Below, in pieces: positions 29,875-38,560 of a stretch of DNA of 64,000 nucleotides. A program made the translations under genes and the position numbers. The number at the start of each line of letters is the position of its first letter. Position 1 is the stretch's first letter. The notes beneath the pieces were generated by a model that had not been told where the DNA came from, searched no databases, and saw only the letters and a program-made list of their open reading frames with translations. Source of the DNA: Kibdelosporangium persicum (GTDB taxonomy: Bacteria > Actinomycetota > Actinomycetes > Mycobacteriales > Pseudonocardiaceae); contig NZ_JAAATY010000009.1 in the NCBI RefSeq assembly GCF_013280595.1, positions 62,001 to 126,000 on the forward strand, written 5' to 3'.

Positions 29875-30727
29875 CTTGAGCTGCGAGGGCGGCTGCTCCG
29901 ATGGCCACCGCGTGGGCTCCGAGCCGCGCTGTCTCGATCACCAGGTCGGCGTTGGTCGGCAGCACGGTTGCCTGGACGGTCGCACGGCACGTGGGTTCGA
30001 GCAGGTCCCAGGCACCGGCCACACCACCGCCGAGCACGGCGATCTGGCTGTCCAGGACAGTTGCCACGACCGCGACCGCCTGACCGAGGGCAGCGCCCGC
30101 CTCAGCGAAGACCCGGCGTGCCTCCTCGTCGCCGTTTCGCGCCCGGTCGGCTATCACAGCCGCACTGACCGCCTGCCCGTAGCGGCGGCTGATGGACAGT
30201 CCGGACGCGATGGACTCGAGGTGTCCCCGAGCGCCACACGTGCAGGGCTCGTCACCGAAGCCCGGCGTATGGCCGATCTCCCCCGCCCCACCGCTGGCTC
30301 CACGCAGCAGGACGCCGTCGCTGATCACCGCGCCGCCGATGCCCGTGCCGACCGTGATGCCGAACGCGTGCCGGTAACCACGTGCCGCACCGGCCGTCGC
30401 CTCGCCGTGCAGGAAAGCGTTCGCGTCGTTGTCCACGACCACCGGCAGGCCGAGTTCCCTGCTGACGACGTCGGTGAGCCGCGTGCCTTCCCACCCCGGG
30501 AAGACCTCGGTCGTCGCGGCCACCGCGCCACTCGGATCGATCACCCCGGCCGCGCCGATCCCGATGCCCTTGGCGTCCCCGGCCAGTTCGGCGGCCAGTT
30601 CGACGGCGGTGGCGAGGATCTTGCCCCGGGGCGATTCGGCACGGCGGCTGTCCAGCACGCGCAGGTCGTCGTCACACCGCACGAGCTGGATTTTCGTGCC
30701 ACCGATGTCCACTCCGAGCCAGCTCAC
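29867..30727 (-). CDS. ROK-family sugar kinase
   Basis: 286 residues from the GTG at 30727. The N-terminal phosphate loop is GVDIGGTKIQLV; a DNDANAFLHGE active-site segment and GTGIGGAVISDG follow. The ROK zinc loop near residue 160 is CTCGARGHLE, with His where the third Cys normally is. It likely phosphorylates glucose or an amino sugar; the exact sugar cannot be told. Its start lies only 15 bp from the start of the divergent cutC. Confidence 0.88.
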   Translation of the reverse strand: MSWLGVDIGGTKIQLVRCDDDLRVLDSRRAESPRGKILATAVELAAELAGDAKGIGIGAAGVIDPSGAVAATTEVFPGWEGTRLTDVVSRELGLPVVVDNDANAFLHGEATAGAARGYRHAFGITVGTGIGGAVISDGVLLRGASGGAGEIGHTPGFGDEPCTCGARGHLESIASGLSISRRYGQAVSAAVIADRARNGDEEARRVFAEAGAALGQAVAVVATVLDSQIAVLGGGVAGAWDLLEPTCRATVQATVLPTNADLVIETARLGAHAVAIGAAALAAQAS

Positions 30728-30742
30728 TGGATACTCGCGATC

Positions 30743-31483
30743 ATGGCAGTGCGAGTGCGGGTGGAGATCAGTGTCGAGTCGATCGAGGGCGTCCGGATCG
30801 CGGCCCGCCACGGCGCCGACCGGGTGGAGCTGTGCGGCGCGTTGTCCGACGGCGGGCTGACGCCGAGCGCGGCGTTGATGGAACTCGCGTCGGCACGGGC
30901 GGACAAGACCGAGGTGCACGCCCTGATCCGGCCGCGCCCCGGCGACTTCCGGTACACCCCCGACGAGGTCTCGGTGATGATCCGGGACATCCGGGCCGCC
31001 GACAGAGCCGGAGTCACCGGGATGGTGATCGGCGCGCTGGGCGAAGACGGCCTGCTGGACCCGATCTGCGAGAGGTTCGTCGACGCCGCCGAGCACAAGC
31101 CGGTCACGCTGCACCGCGCGATCGACGTCAGCGCGGACCCTCGCCGAGTGCTGGACCAGGCCATGGAGCTGGGTTTCAAGCGGGTGCTGACCTCCGGGCA
31201 GCAGCGGTCCGCGCTGGACGGGGCGCCGTTGATCAAGTCACTGGTCGCCCAGGCAGGCGACGACATCGAGGTGATGGCCTGCGGCGGGGTCAGAGCGTCG
31301 AACGTGCTGGAAGTCGTTGCGGCGACCGGGGTTTCCGACGTGCACGCCGGCGTCCGCGCACCGGTTCGTGGTGTCGCGGGCGGTGCGGTGTCATACGCGG
31401 GAATCGGCGTGCCCGAAGGGTTCGACCACTTCGAGACCGACGCCGACGGGGTCGCGGCGCTGATGTCGGTCATCCGCGGCTGA
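30743..31483 (+). CDS. cutC: CutC-family protein
   Basis: 246 residues. TIM-barrel protein with the family motifs VEISVESIEG at the start, RVELCGALSDGGLTPS, IRPRPGDFRY and LTSGQQRSALDG. CutC was once tied to copper tolerance in E. coli; that role is doubtful and its biochemical function is open. A GTG two codons in is an alternative start. It is divergent from the ROK kinase and overlaps the end of the convergent peptide ABC ATPase by 14 nt. Confidence 0.9.
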   Translation: MAVRVRVEISVESIEGVRIAARHGADRVELCGALSDGGLTPSAALMELASARADKTEVHALIRPRPGDFRYTPDEVSVMIRDIRAADRAGVTGMVIGALGEDGLLDPICERFVDAAEHKPVTLHRAIDVSADPRRVLDQAMELGFKRVLTSGQQRSALDGAPLIKSLVAQAGDDIEVMACGGVRASNVLEVVAATGVSDVHAGVRAPVRGVAGGAVSYAGIGVPEGFDHFETDADGVAALMSVIRG

Positions 31484-33035
31484 CCCGTCGTTCACGCTGC
31501 TCCACCGGGTCCGGTACGGGCGCCGCGGCCAGCAGTCGCTTCGTGTACTGCTCCCGCGGGTCGCCGAAGACATCGGCGCGGCTGCCCTGTTCGACGATCC
31601 TGCCCTTGTGCATCACCGCGACCCGGTTGGCCAGCATGTCGACCACCGCGAGGTCGTGGCTGATGAACAGGCACGAGAACTTCAGCCGCCGTTGCAGGTC
31701 AAGGAAGAGTTCGAGGATGCTGGCCTGCACCGAGACGTCCAGCGCGCTGGTCGGCTCGTCCGCGATCAGCAGGTCGGGGTCCAGGGCGAGTGCCCTGGCG
31801 ATGCTCACCCGTTGCCGTTGCCCGCCGGACAGCTCGTGCGGATAACGGTCCCTGGTGACGGACCCCAGCTCGACCGCGTCCAGCAGCTCGGTGATCCTTT
31901 CCTTGTGGTTCTTGGCCTTGTGCAGGACCAGCGGTTCGGCGACACATTCGGCAACCGTCATCCTCGGGTCCAAAGAGGACGCGGGATCCTGGAAGATCAT
32001 GCCGATCCTGGCGGTGAGCGGGCGCATCCCGCGGGTCGACAGCCTGGCGATGTCCTGACCGAACAGTTCGACACTGCCGTGCGTGGGCTTCTGCAGGCCG
32101 ACCGTGCAGCGCCCGGCCGTGGTCTTGCCGGACCCGGATTCCCCGACCAGCCCGAGGACTTCGCCCTTGCCGATCTCGAAGGAGATGTCGTCGACCGCGC
32201 GCTGACCGGCGAACGACACGACCAGGTTGCGTACCTTGAGCACCGGCTCGGTGGCCGCTTCGGCCTGCCGTGAACCGCTGCCGAGCCGGGGAACGGCTGC
32301 GAGCAGGCGTCTGGTGTAGTCGTGGCCTGGCCGGATCAGCACGTCCTCAACGTCGCCTTGTTCGACGACCTCACCTCGGTACATCACCACCACCCGGTCG
32401 GCGAGGTCGGCCACCACGCCCATGCTGTGCGTGATCAGCACGATCGCCGTGCCGAGACGGTCCTTCAGTTCCCGCAACAGGTCCAGGATCTCGGCCTGGA
32501 CCGTGACGTCGAGCGCGGTGGTCGGCTCATCCGCGATGATCACCTTAGGATCACAGGCAATCGCCATCGCGATCATCACGCGTTGCCGCATCCCGCCGGA
32601 CAGCTCGTGCGGGTACTGCTTGAGCCGCTGTTCCGGCCGGTCGAGGCCCACCATGGTCAGCAGCTCGACGGCTTTCTGTTTCGGGTCGGCGATGTCCTGG
32701 TGCAGCGTGATCGCCTCGACGAGCTGCCAGCCGATCGTGTGCACCGGGTTGAGCGCGGTCATCGGCTCCTGGAACACCATCGCGATCTCGTTGCCGCGCA
32801 GCTCCCGGAGCTCCTTGTTGGTCAGTTGCCGGATGTTCCGGCCGCCGAGCACGATCTCGCCGGTGACTTCGGCCTTGCGCGGCAGCAGACCCATCGCGGA
32901 CATCGCGGTGACGGTCTTGCCGGAACCGGACTCGCCGACGACCGCGACGACCTCGCCTGGCCGGACGCTGAAGCTGACTGCTTTCGCGGCCTCCACGTCG
33001 CCGAACGTGATGGAAAGGTGGTGGTAGTCCAGCAT
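31470..33035 (-). CDS. Peptide ABC transporter, fused double ATPase (DppD-DppF type)
   Basis: 521 residues from the ATG at 33035, which overlaps the permease stop. Two complete ATPase halves: the first with GESGSGKT near residue 36 and LSGGMRQRV, the second with GESGSGKT near 312 and LSGGQRQRVSIARAL. Both Walker B motifs (IIADEPTTALD, LIADEPTSALD) are intact. It powers the two permeases encoded upstream. Confidence 0.95.
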   Translation of the reverse strand: MLDYHHLSITFGDVEAAKAVSFSVRPGEVVAVVGESGSGKTVTAMSAMGLLPRKAEVTGEIVLGGRNIRQLTNKELRELRGNEIAMVFQEPMTALNPVHTIGWQLVEAITLHQDIADPKQKAVELLTMVGLDRPEQRLKQYPHELSGGMRQRVMIAMAIACDPKVIIADEPTTALDVTVQAEILDLLRELKDRLGTAIVLITHSMGVVADLADRVVVMYRGEVVEQGDVEDVLIRPGHDYTRRLLAAVPRLGSGSRQAEAATEPVLKVRNLVVSFAGQRAVDDISFEIGKGEVLGLVGESGSGKTTAGRCTVGLQKPTHGSVELFGQDIARLSTRGMRPLTARIGMIFQDPASSLDPRMTVAECVAEPLVLHKAKNHKERITELLDAVELGSVTRDRYPHELSGGQRQRVSIARALALDPDLLIADEPTSALDVSVQASILELFLDLQRRLKFSCLFISHDLAVVDMLANRVAVMHKGRIVEQGSRADVFGDPREQYTKRLLAAAPVPDPVEQRERRVSRG

Positions 33036-33886
33036 CAGCGGCCCTCGAATCTCACGTCGAACGCGTCCCGCAGCCCGTCGCCGATGAAGTTGAAGGCGCA
33101 CACGGTCATCACGATCAGCAGGCCGGGCGGCAGGATCAGCCACCAGGCGCCGTCGTGCGCGTAGGTCAGGCCCTCACTGAGCATCCCGCCCCAGTTCGCG
33201 GCGGGCGGCGGAATCCCCAGCCCGAGAAAGCTGACGTACGCGACCAGCAGGACAGCGTCGGCGATCTGGAAAGTCACGTTGACGATGACCGTGCCGATGG
33301 CGTTCGGGATGATGTGTTTGCCGATGGCGCGGACACTTCCGCCGCCCATCACCTTCATGGATTCGACGTACGCCCTGCTGCGCAGGGCAATCGACTCCGC
33401 CCGCATCAACCTGGCCGGGACGAGCCACGACACGAGCCCGATCACCAGGATCAACATCGGCACGCTGGGTGTGGCGATCGCGGCCGCGACGACGAGCAGG
33501 AACAGCGCCGGGATGGCGATGCCCGCGTCGACGATCCGCATCATCACCGCATCGACCCAGCCGCCCGCGTAACCCGCGATCGTGCCCCACAACGTGCCGA
33601 TCATCGTGGCCAGAACCCCGGCGGCCAGCCCGATGACGAGCGACGTCTGCCCGCCGAGCATGAGCCTGCCCAGCAGGTCGTACCCGAGGTCGTCGGTGCC
33701 AAGCGGATGCCCGTTCACGCCCGGTTCGAGCTTGCTGTCCGCGAGGGACGTCAGCACCTGCTCGGTGTGGTAGACCAGCGGGCCGGCAAAACAGAAGAGG
33801 ACCAGCAGACCGAGCATCGTGATCCCGGCGACCGCGAGTTTGTTGCGCCGGAAGACTTTGAGTCGCCGCGCGGTAGGGCCGCTCAT
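33035..33886 (-). CDS. Peptide ABC transporter permease (DppC type)
   Basis: 283 residues with about six membrane segments. The N-terminal OppC-like part (RNKLAVAGITMLG) precedes the BPD permease domain; the EAA-type loop (ESMKVMGGGSVRAIGKHIIPNAIG) that docks on the ATPase is present. It overlaps the upstream permease by 4 nt. Confidence 0.95.
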   Translation of the reverse strand: MSGPTARRLKVFRRNKLAVAGITMLGLLVLFCFAGPLVYHTEQVLTSLADSKLEPGVNGHPLGTDDLGYDLLGRLMLGGQTSLVIGLAAGVLATMIGTLWGTIAGYAGGWVDAVMMRIVDAGIAIPALFLLVVAAAIATPSVPMLILVIGLVSWLVPARLMRAESIALRSRAYVESMKVMGGGSVRAIGKHIIPNAIGTVIVNVTFQIADAVLLVAYVSFLGLGIPPPAANWGGMLSEGLTYAHDGAWWLILPPGLLIVMTVCAFNFIGDGLRDAFDVRFEGR

Positions 33887-34836
33887 GCCTTCACCCGCCT
33901 CGTCCTCGGGTCGATCAACGCTTGCGCCACGTCCGCGAGCAGACTGCCGGTGACCGTCGCGATCGAGATGATGAGCACGACCCCGAGCAGGATCGGGAAG
34001 TCACTGGTCTGGGCGGCGTTCCAGAACAGCAGACCCATTCCGGGGTAGTTGAAGAGCTTCTCGGTGACCAGGGCGCCGCTGAACAGCACCGGCAGGTAGT
34101 AGCCGAGCATCGCGACGAGTGACGTGAGCGAGTTCTTCAGCACGTGCCTGGTGACGATCCTGGCTTCGGACGCGCCTTTCGCCCTGGCAGTGCGGACGTA
34201 GTCCTCGTCCAGATTGTCCACAACGGACGACCGCAGGTACCGGCTGAACACGGCGAGCACGACTCCGGCACCCGTGAGGACCGGCAGAACAAGCGCTTGG
34301 GAGTCCGCGAAGACCCCGGCCACGGTGTCGGCCTGGGGCGCTTCGACCGGGAACCACGCCGCGTTGATCGCGAAGACGATGATGAAGATGAAGCCGACCA
34401 GGAAGACCGGCGTCGAGTAGATCAGCAAGGTGAGCGCGCTCAGCAGGTAGTCCGTCGGCCGGTTGCGCCGCACGGCCTGCCAGACACCCAGCGGGATGGC
34501 CACGAGCAGTGCCACGAGAGTACTCAGGACCGTGAGGACCAGCGTTTTCGGCAGGCGTGCGCCGATCAGGTCGGCCACCCGCTGGTTGAGCTGGAAGGAC
34601 TCGCCCAGATCCCCTTGCAGGAGCCGGCCGAGGTAGTGCAGGTACTGGATCGGAACCGGCTGGTCGTAGCCCTGCGCGTGCTCGAAGGCCTTGATCTGGT
34701 CTTCGGTCGCCTGGACGCCGAGGATTCCGCGGGCCGGTCCGCCCGGGATCTGGTGCAGCAGGAAGAACACGACCACGGTGACCACGAAGATCACCACGGC
34801 CGCCTGGAGCACGCGCCAGAGCAGATACCTAGCCAC
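33883..34836 (-). CDS. Peptide ABC transporter permease (DppB type)
   Basis: 317 residues from the GTG at 34836, with AGAGGTG 5 nt upstream. N-terminal membrane anchor (LLWRVLQAAVVIFVVT), IPGGPARGILG and the EAA loop (YVRTARAKGASEARIVTRHVL). In related operons the binding-protein gene is directly upstream, but here a 678-bp repeat-filled gap separates them. Confidence 0.94.
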   Translation of the reverse strand: MARYLLWRVLQAAVVIFVVTVVVFFLLHQIPGGPARGILGVQATEDQIKAFEHAQGYDQPVPIQYLHYLGRLLQGDLGESFQLNQRVADLIGARLPKTLVLTVLSTLVALLVAIPLGVWQAVRRNRPTDYLLSALTLLIYSTPVFLVGFIFIIVFAINAAWFPVEAPQADTVAGVFADSQALVLPVLTGAGVVLAVFSRYLRSSVVDNLDEDYVRTARAKGASEARIVTRHVLKNSLTSLVAMLGYYLPVLFSGALVTEKLFNYPGMGLLFWNAAQTSDFPILLGVVLIISIATVTGSLLADVAQALIDPRTRRVKA

Positions 34837-34935
34837 GCCGCACCTCTGGCCTCGGCTTTCCTGTTCGCGTGTTCTCAACGGCTCGGCGTTCGGCAGCCGT
34901 CGTTGGCCCCTCAGCCGATCGCGAAACGTCGCTCC

Positions 34936-35075
34936 GGCACCGGGCAGGTCGCTGGCACGTCACCCGCCCTCGCTGGCACGCCGCCGGTCGCCGCTGGCAA
35001 GCCACTCCCCCTCGCTGGCACGTCACCGGCCCTCGCTGGCACGTCGCCGGTCGCCGCTGGCAAGTCACCCGTCGG
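34936..35075. repeat. Tandem array of 21-bp units (array B1)
   Basis: Five full units plus partial ones at each end, consensus near GGCACGTCACCGGCCCTCGCT. Three successive units form a 63-bp higher-order repeat that occurs twice. It lies upstream of conserved module copy B, in the same relative order as arrays A and C to their modules. Confidence 0.88.
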
Positions 35076-35144
35076 AGTGAACCTCGTACGAACGGACCGT
35101 TCGCACCGGTTCGCCCCGCGAAAACCCCTTCCACCAGGCCAAAC

Positions 35145-35188
35145 CCGGTAGAATGGGTCCGGGGTCGCCCCCCGGGAGTGGTGGGGGC
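35145..35188 (+). other. Conserved promoter-hairpin module, copy B
   Basis: CCGGTAGAATGG, then GGGGTCGCCCCCCGGGAG and TGGTGGGGGC, 40 of 44 positions equal to copy A. TAGAAT resembles a -10 box. Upstream at 35090 is CGAACGGACCGTTCG, nearly the palindrome found before copy A. It points toward array B2 and the 3' end of the binding-protein gene, against that gene's direction. Confidence 0.6.
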
Positions 35189-35197
35189 TGTTTGGGG

Positions 35198-35518
35198 GCC
35201 GGAGTTGCTCTTGGCTGCTCGAACACCGCGGTTGGTCATTCCTGCTTGGGGACCGAAGTCGCCCGTAGCCGCCGGAAGACCGGAGCCGACTGTGGCCACC
35301 TGAGCACCGCGGTCTGCCATAGCTGCCTGAGGGCCGGGGTTGGCCGCCGCCGGAAGACCGGAGCCAGCTATGGCCATCTGACGGCTGGGGTCGGCCATAG
35401 CCGCCTGAGAACCGGGGTTGGTCATGGCGGCTCGATGACCGCGGTCGGCCACAACTGCTTGGGGGCCGGGGGTTGGCCAAAGCTGCCTGAAGACCGCGTT
35501 AGGGGCGGGGTTGGTCAT
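35198..35518. repeat. Tandem array of about 12 units of 27 bp (array B2)
   Basis: Units such as ACCGCGGTCTGCCATAGCTG plus CCTGAGG repeat at 27-bp steps, one unit being 24 and one 28 bp. The last unit ends at the stop codon of the binding-protein gene (35515). Because the periods of B1 and B2 are multiples of three, a 229-codon minus frame (35518 to 34829) stays open across the whole gap. Its ATG overlaps the binding-protein stop and its stop overlaps the DppB-type start. I do not call it a gene, but it should be tested. Confidence 0.85.
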
Positions 35519-37290
35519 GAAATGGTCCAGCGCTGGGGTTGCATGTTCGCCAACGGGTCCTGGTGGCCGATGTTCAGGTTCTTCTTCACCGCGGAGATCT
35601 GGTACACGGGGTTCGGCAGCCAGATCACCGGCAGGTCCTTGGCCAGGTGGTCGCCGTATGCCTTCATCGAGTCGTGGGCGGCGGTCGACGTCGTGGCGGC
35701 GATCAGCTCATCCGCCTTGGGGTCGCTGTAGCTGCCGAGGTTCGAGGTCGCGCCGGTGCCGAAGATGCGCTCGCCGCTCGGGTACGCGTTGAAGTACCAG
35801 CTTCCCTGCGTTCCGAAGAACGACATCTGCCATGAGCACTCGGGCTGAGCCGGCTGGCAGGCCTTGCTGTTGCCGAGCACCGTGTTCAGCGGTGCCTGCT
35901 TCAGGTCGAGGAACACGCCGATCTTGGACAGCGAGGACTTCAGTTCCGCCATCGTGTTGTCGGTCTCTTTCGAGCCGCTCTCCGCCAGCAGCGTGAACTT
36001 CAACTGGGCGCCTGCCGCGATGCCCGGGCCGCACTTCGCGGGGTCGCCGCACACGGCGATGCCGTCGGGCCCTGGGGTCCAGCCGTGGGATTCCAGCAGT
36101 GCTTTGCCCTTGGCGATGTCGAACGGGTACGGGTTGTTCTTCTGCGTGTCGGACAAGTACGGCGAGGACGGGTCCTGCGGGACTGGGCCGTATCCGGCGA
36201 CTGCCATGTCACGCCAGATGTTCTTGACGATCGAGTCCTGGTCGACCGCGTGCTGGATCGCCTGGCGCACGTACAGCTGCTTGAAGATCGCGCCGACCTG
36301 CGGGTTGTTGAAGTTGTACGGGATGTACGTGATCGCCCAGCCCTTCCAGGGCTGCACCTGGTACCCCTTCGACTCCAGCGAGGATCGCTGGTTGAGGTTC
36401 GCCGACGCCAGGTAGCCGTAGTCCACACCGCCCGTCTGCAGCACGTTGAACTCGGCGTCCGCGCTGGTGAACGGCTTGAACGTGACCTTCTCGACCTTGG
36501 CGGCGTCCTCGCCCGTGTACTTGGGGTTCTTCACCAGGGTCACCTGGCCGCCGGTGGTGTACTCCTGCACCGAGAACGGGCCGTTGCCGGTTTTCCACAG
36601 TGGATTGGTCTGGTACGTCGGCAGGTCCTTCGCCTGCGCCACCAGGAAGTCGAACACCTGCTGGGCGCCCGCTTCGGTCCGGTCGTGGTCGCCGATCGGA
36701 CCGTCGGCGGAGGTCTTGTCCCACGCCTTCTGCGGCATCGGCCGCACGTTCGCCAACTGGTTCGCGGTGAACCAGTCCGGGCTGTAGGGCTTGTCCAGCA
36801 CCAACTGGAAGGTCTGCGTGTCGACCGTCCTGAACTCGACGATGTTGTCCGGCAGCCGCCCCTTGGCGTAGCCGCCCCACTTGGTCTTGTTGTGCTTGAC
36901 CAGGTTGAACCAGAACTCGACGTCCCTTGTGGTCAGTTTCGAGCCGTCCGCCCAGGTCAGGTTGTCCTTCAGCTTCACCGTGACGGTCTTGCCGTCGGCG
37001 CTGTATTCCGGCTTCTGCGCGGCGCCCGCCTTCTCGTCCAGCGCGACCGTCCCGGAGGTGCCGTTGTACACGTACAGCGGCACGAAAAGCAGGGTGTAGA
37101 TGGTCGAGTTGTACGACGCCAGGTGCCCGGGAATGCCCAGCGGCAGGATCCAGTTCGGCGTCGCGTTCGGCGGCAGGGCGAACGTGACCGTGCCGTTCTG
37201 GGCCATGGCCTGACCCGAATCCGACGAGCTGCTACAGCCCGCCACGAGCAGTGCCACCGCCAGCGCGGCGGTCAGGAAACGGCGGGACAT
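35515..37290 (-). CDS. Peptide-binding lipoprotein (ABC substrate-binding protein family 5)
   Basis: 591 residues. Lipoprotein signal with lipobox LVAGC, so Cys19 is lipidated after export. The SBP_bac_5 fold follows (LTWADGSKLTTRDVEFWFNLV is the family hallmark). It captures peptides or similar oligomers for the downstream permeases. Its ATG has GGGGAGG 4-5 nt upstream. It is divergent from the ROK repressor, which probably controls it. Confidence 0.95.
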   Translation of the reverse strand: MSRRFLTAALAVALLVAGCSSSSDSGQAMAQNGTVTFALPPNATPNWILPLGIPGHLASYNSTIYTLLFVPLYVYNGTSGTVALDEKAGAAQKPEYSADGKTVTVKLKDNLTWADGSKLTTRDVEFWFNLVKHNKTKWGGYAKGRLPDNIVEFRTVDTQTFQLVLDKPYSPDWFTANQLANVRPMPQKAWDKTSADGPIGDHDRTEAGAQQVFDFLVAQAKDLPTYQTNPLWKTGNGPFSVQEYTTGGQVTLVKNPKYTGEDAAKVEKVTFKPFTSADAEFNVLQTGGVDYGYLASANLNQRSSLESKGYQVQPWKGWAITYIPYNFNNPQVGAIFKQLYVRQAIQHAVDQDSIVKNIWRDMAVAGYGPVPQDPSSPYLSDTQKNNPYPFDIAKGKALLESHGWTPGPDGIAVCGDPAKCGPGIAAGAQLKFTLLAESGSKETDNTMAELKSSLSKIGVFLDLKQAPLNTVLGNSKACQPAQPECSWQMSFFGTQGSWYFNAYPSGERIFGTGATSNLGSYSDPKADELIAATTSTAAHDSMKAYGDHLAKDLPVIWLPNPVYQISAVKKNLNIGHQDPLANMQPQRWTIS

Positions 37291-37339
37291 CGCGCCTCCC
37301 CGGGTTGATCAGTGATTTTCGGGACGCTAATCCCCGAGA

Positions 37340-37427
37340 CGAACAAAAAACAAGACCCCTCGTCGTAAGTTCTGGATTGAGGTAACGTTTCCGACGTAAC
37401 TTGGTTCGTTTTCGAACAAAGAACGAA
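37340..37427. promoter_or_regulatory. Divergent promoter region with candidate ROK operator
   Basis: GTTCG-TTTT-CGAAC is at 37404-37417, directly before the ribosome-binding site of the ROK repressor. CGAACAAA occurs there (37413) and again at 37340 nearer the lipoprotein gene. The sites suggest joint control of both divergent units. Confidence 0.4.
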
Positions 37428-37437
37428 GGAGGGTCAC

Positions 37438-38556
37438 GTGCCGCAACCGCCGACGGCCGAGATCCTGCGGCTGGTGTCCTCCGGCGAGGCCTCGTCCCGC
37501 ACGGATCTCGCCCGCGTCCTCGGCCTCGCGAGATCCACCGTGTCGCTGCGCGTCCAGGAGCTCATCGACGCCGGTCTGCTGACCGAGACCGGCGAAGGGC
37601 CGTCCCGTGGCGGACGTAAGCCGCGAGTCCTGCGGCCCGCGGGTGACGGCGGTTACGTGATCGGCGCGGACATCGGCGCGCGGCACGTCCGGCTCGCCGC
37701 TTACGACCTGTCCGGCGAACGTCTGCACCTCACCGAGGTCGGACTGGACATCACCGCGAGCCCGGAAGCGTGCCTCACCGCGCTGCTCGACATCATCGGC
37801 GAGCTCAACACAACCCTTGCCGGACAACGACTTCTCGGGCTCGGTGTCGGCCTGCCCGGGCCGGTCAACTTCGCGGACGGACGGGTCGAGCGCCCGGCGA
37901 GGATGCCGGGCTGGCACGGCTTCGAGGTCCGGGACTGGCTGGCCGGACGCCTGGACATCCCGGTCGCGGTGGACAACGACGCGAACGTCGTGGCGCTGGG
38001 CGAACTGCACACGCGCAACCGCGGCCCCGAGCACCTGGTGGTGGTCAAAGCCGGAACCGGTGTCGGCTGCGGGGTGATCGCGTCCGGCGTCATTCACCGT
38101 GGTGCGAATGGAGTTTCCGGCGACGTGAGCCACGTGCGCGTCCAGGCTGCTGGTGACACTCCCTGTGCCTGCGGCAATACCGGGTGCCTCGAAACCATCG
38201 CTAGCGGAGCTGCCGTGGCACGCGGCGTCGGCGCGCGTGACACCGGACATCTCGTGGAACTGGCCAACGACGCCGAACCGCACGCGACCGCCGCGGTACG
38301 GCGTGCCGGAGGACACCTCGGCGAGGTGCTGTCCACAGTGGTCAACTTCTTCAACCCGCACGCGGTGCTGCTGACCGGCCGTCTGTCCTCAGTGGAACCG
38401 TACGTCGCCGCGGTGCGCGGCGCGCTCTACGAACGATGCCTGCCGATGGCGACCCAGAACCTGGAGGTCGCGGTCGCCATGGCCGGGCAGGACGCCGGGC
38501 CGCTCGGCGCCGGAATGCTGGCGCTGCAGCAGGTTCACCGCAAGGAAAGGAACTAG
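37438..38556 (+). CDS. ROK-family transcriptional repressor
   Basis: 372 residues from a GTG with AGGAGGG 5 nt upstream. The N-terminal winged helix (RTDLARVLGLARSTVSLRV) binds DNA; the ROK domain follows with GADIGARHVRLAAYD, VDNDANVVALGE and an intact zinc loop CACGNTGCLE. Such proteins sense sugars or amino sugars. It sits between the peptide transporter and the M81 gene, 4 bp ahead of the latter, so it likely controls both. Confidence 0.93.
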   Translation: MPQPPTAEILRLVSSGEASSRTDLARVLGLARSTVSLRVQELIDAGLLTETGEGPSRGGRKPRVLRPAGDGGYVIGADIGARHVRLAAYDLSGERLHLTEVGLDITASPEACLTALLDIIGELNTTLAGQRLLGLGVGLPGPVNFADGRVERPARMPGWHGFEVRDWLAGRLDIPVAVDNDANVVALGELHTRNRGPEHLVVVKAGTGVGCGVIASGVIHRGANGVSGDVSHVRVQAAGDTPCACGNTGCLETIASGAAVARGVGARDTGHLVELANDAEPHATAAVRRAGGHLGEVLSTVVNFFNPHAVLLTGRLSSVEPYVAAVRGALYERCLPMATQNLEVAVAMAGQDAGPLGAGMLALQQVHRKERN

Positions 38557-38560
38557 GCCA

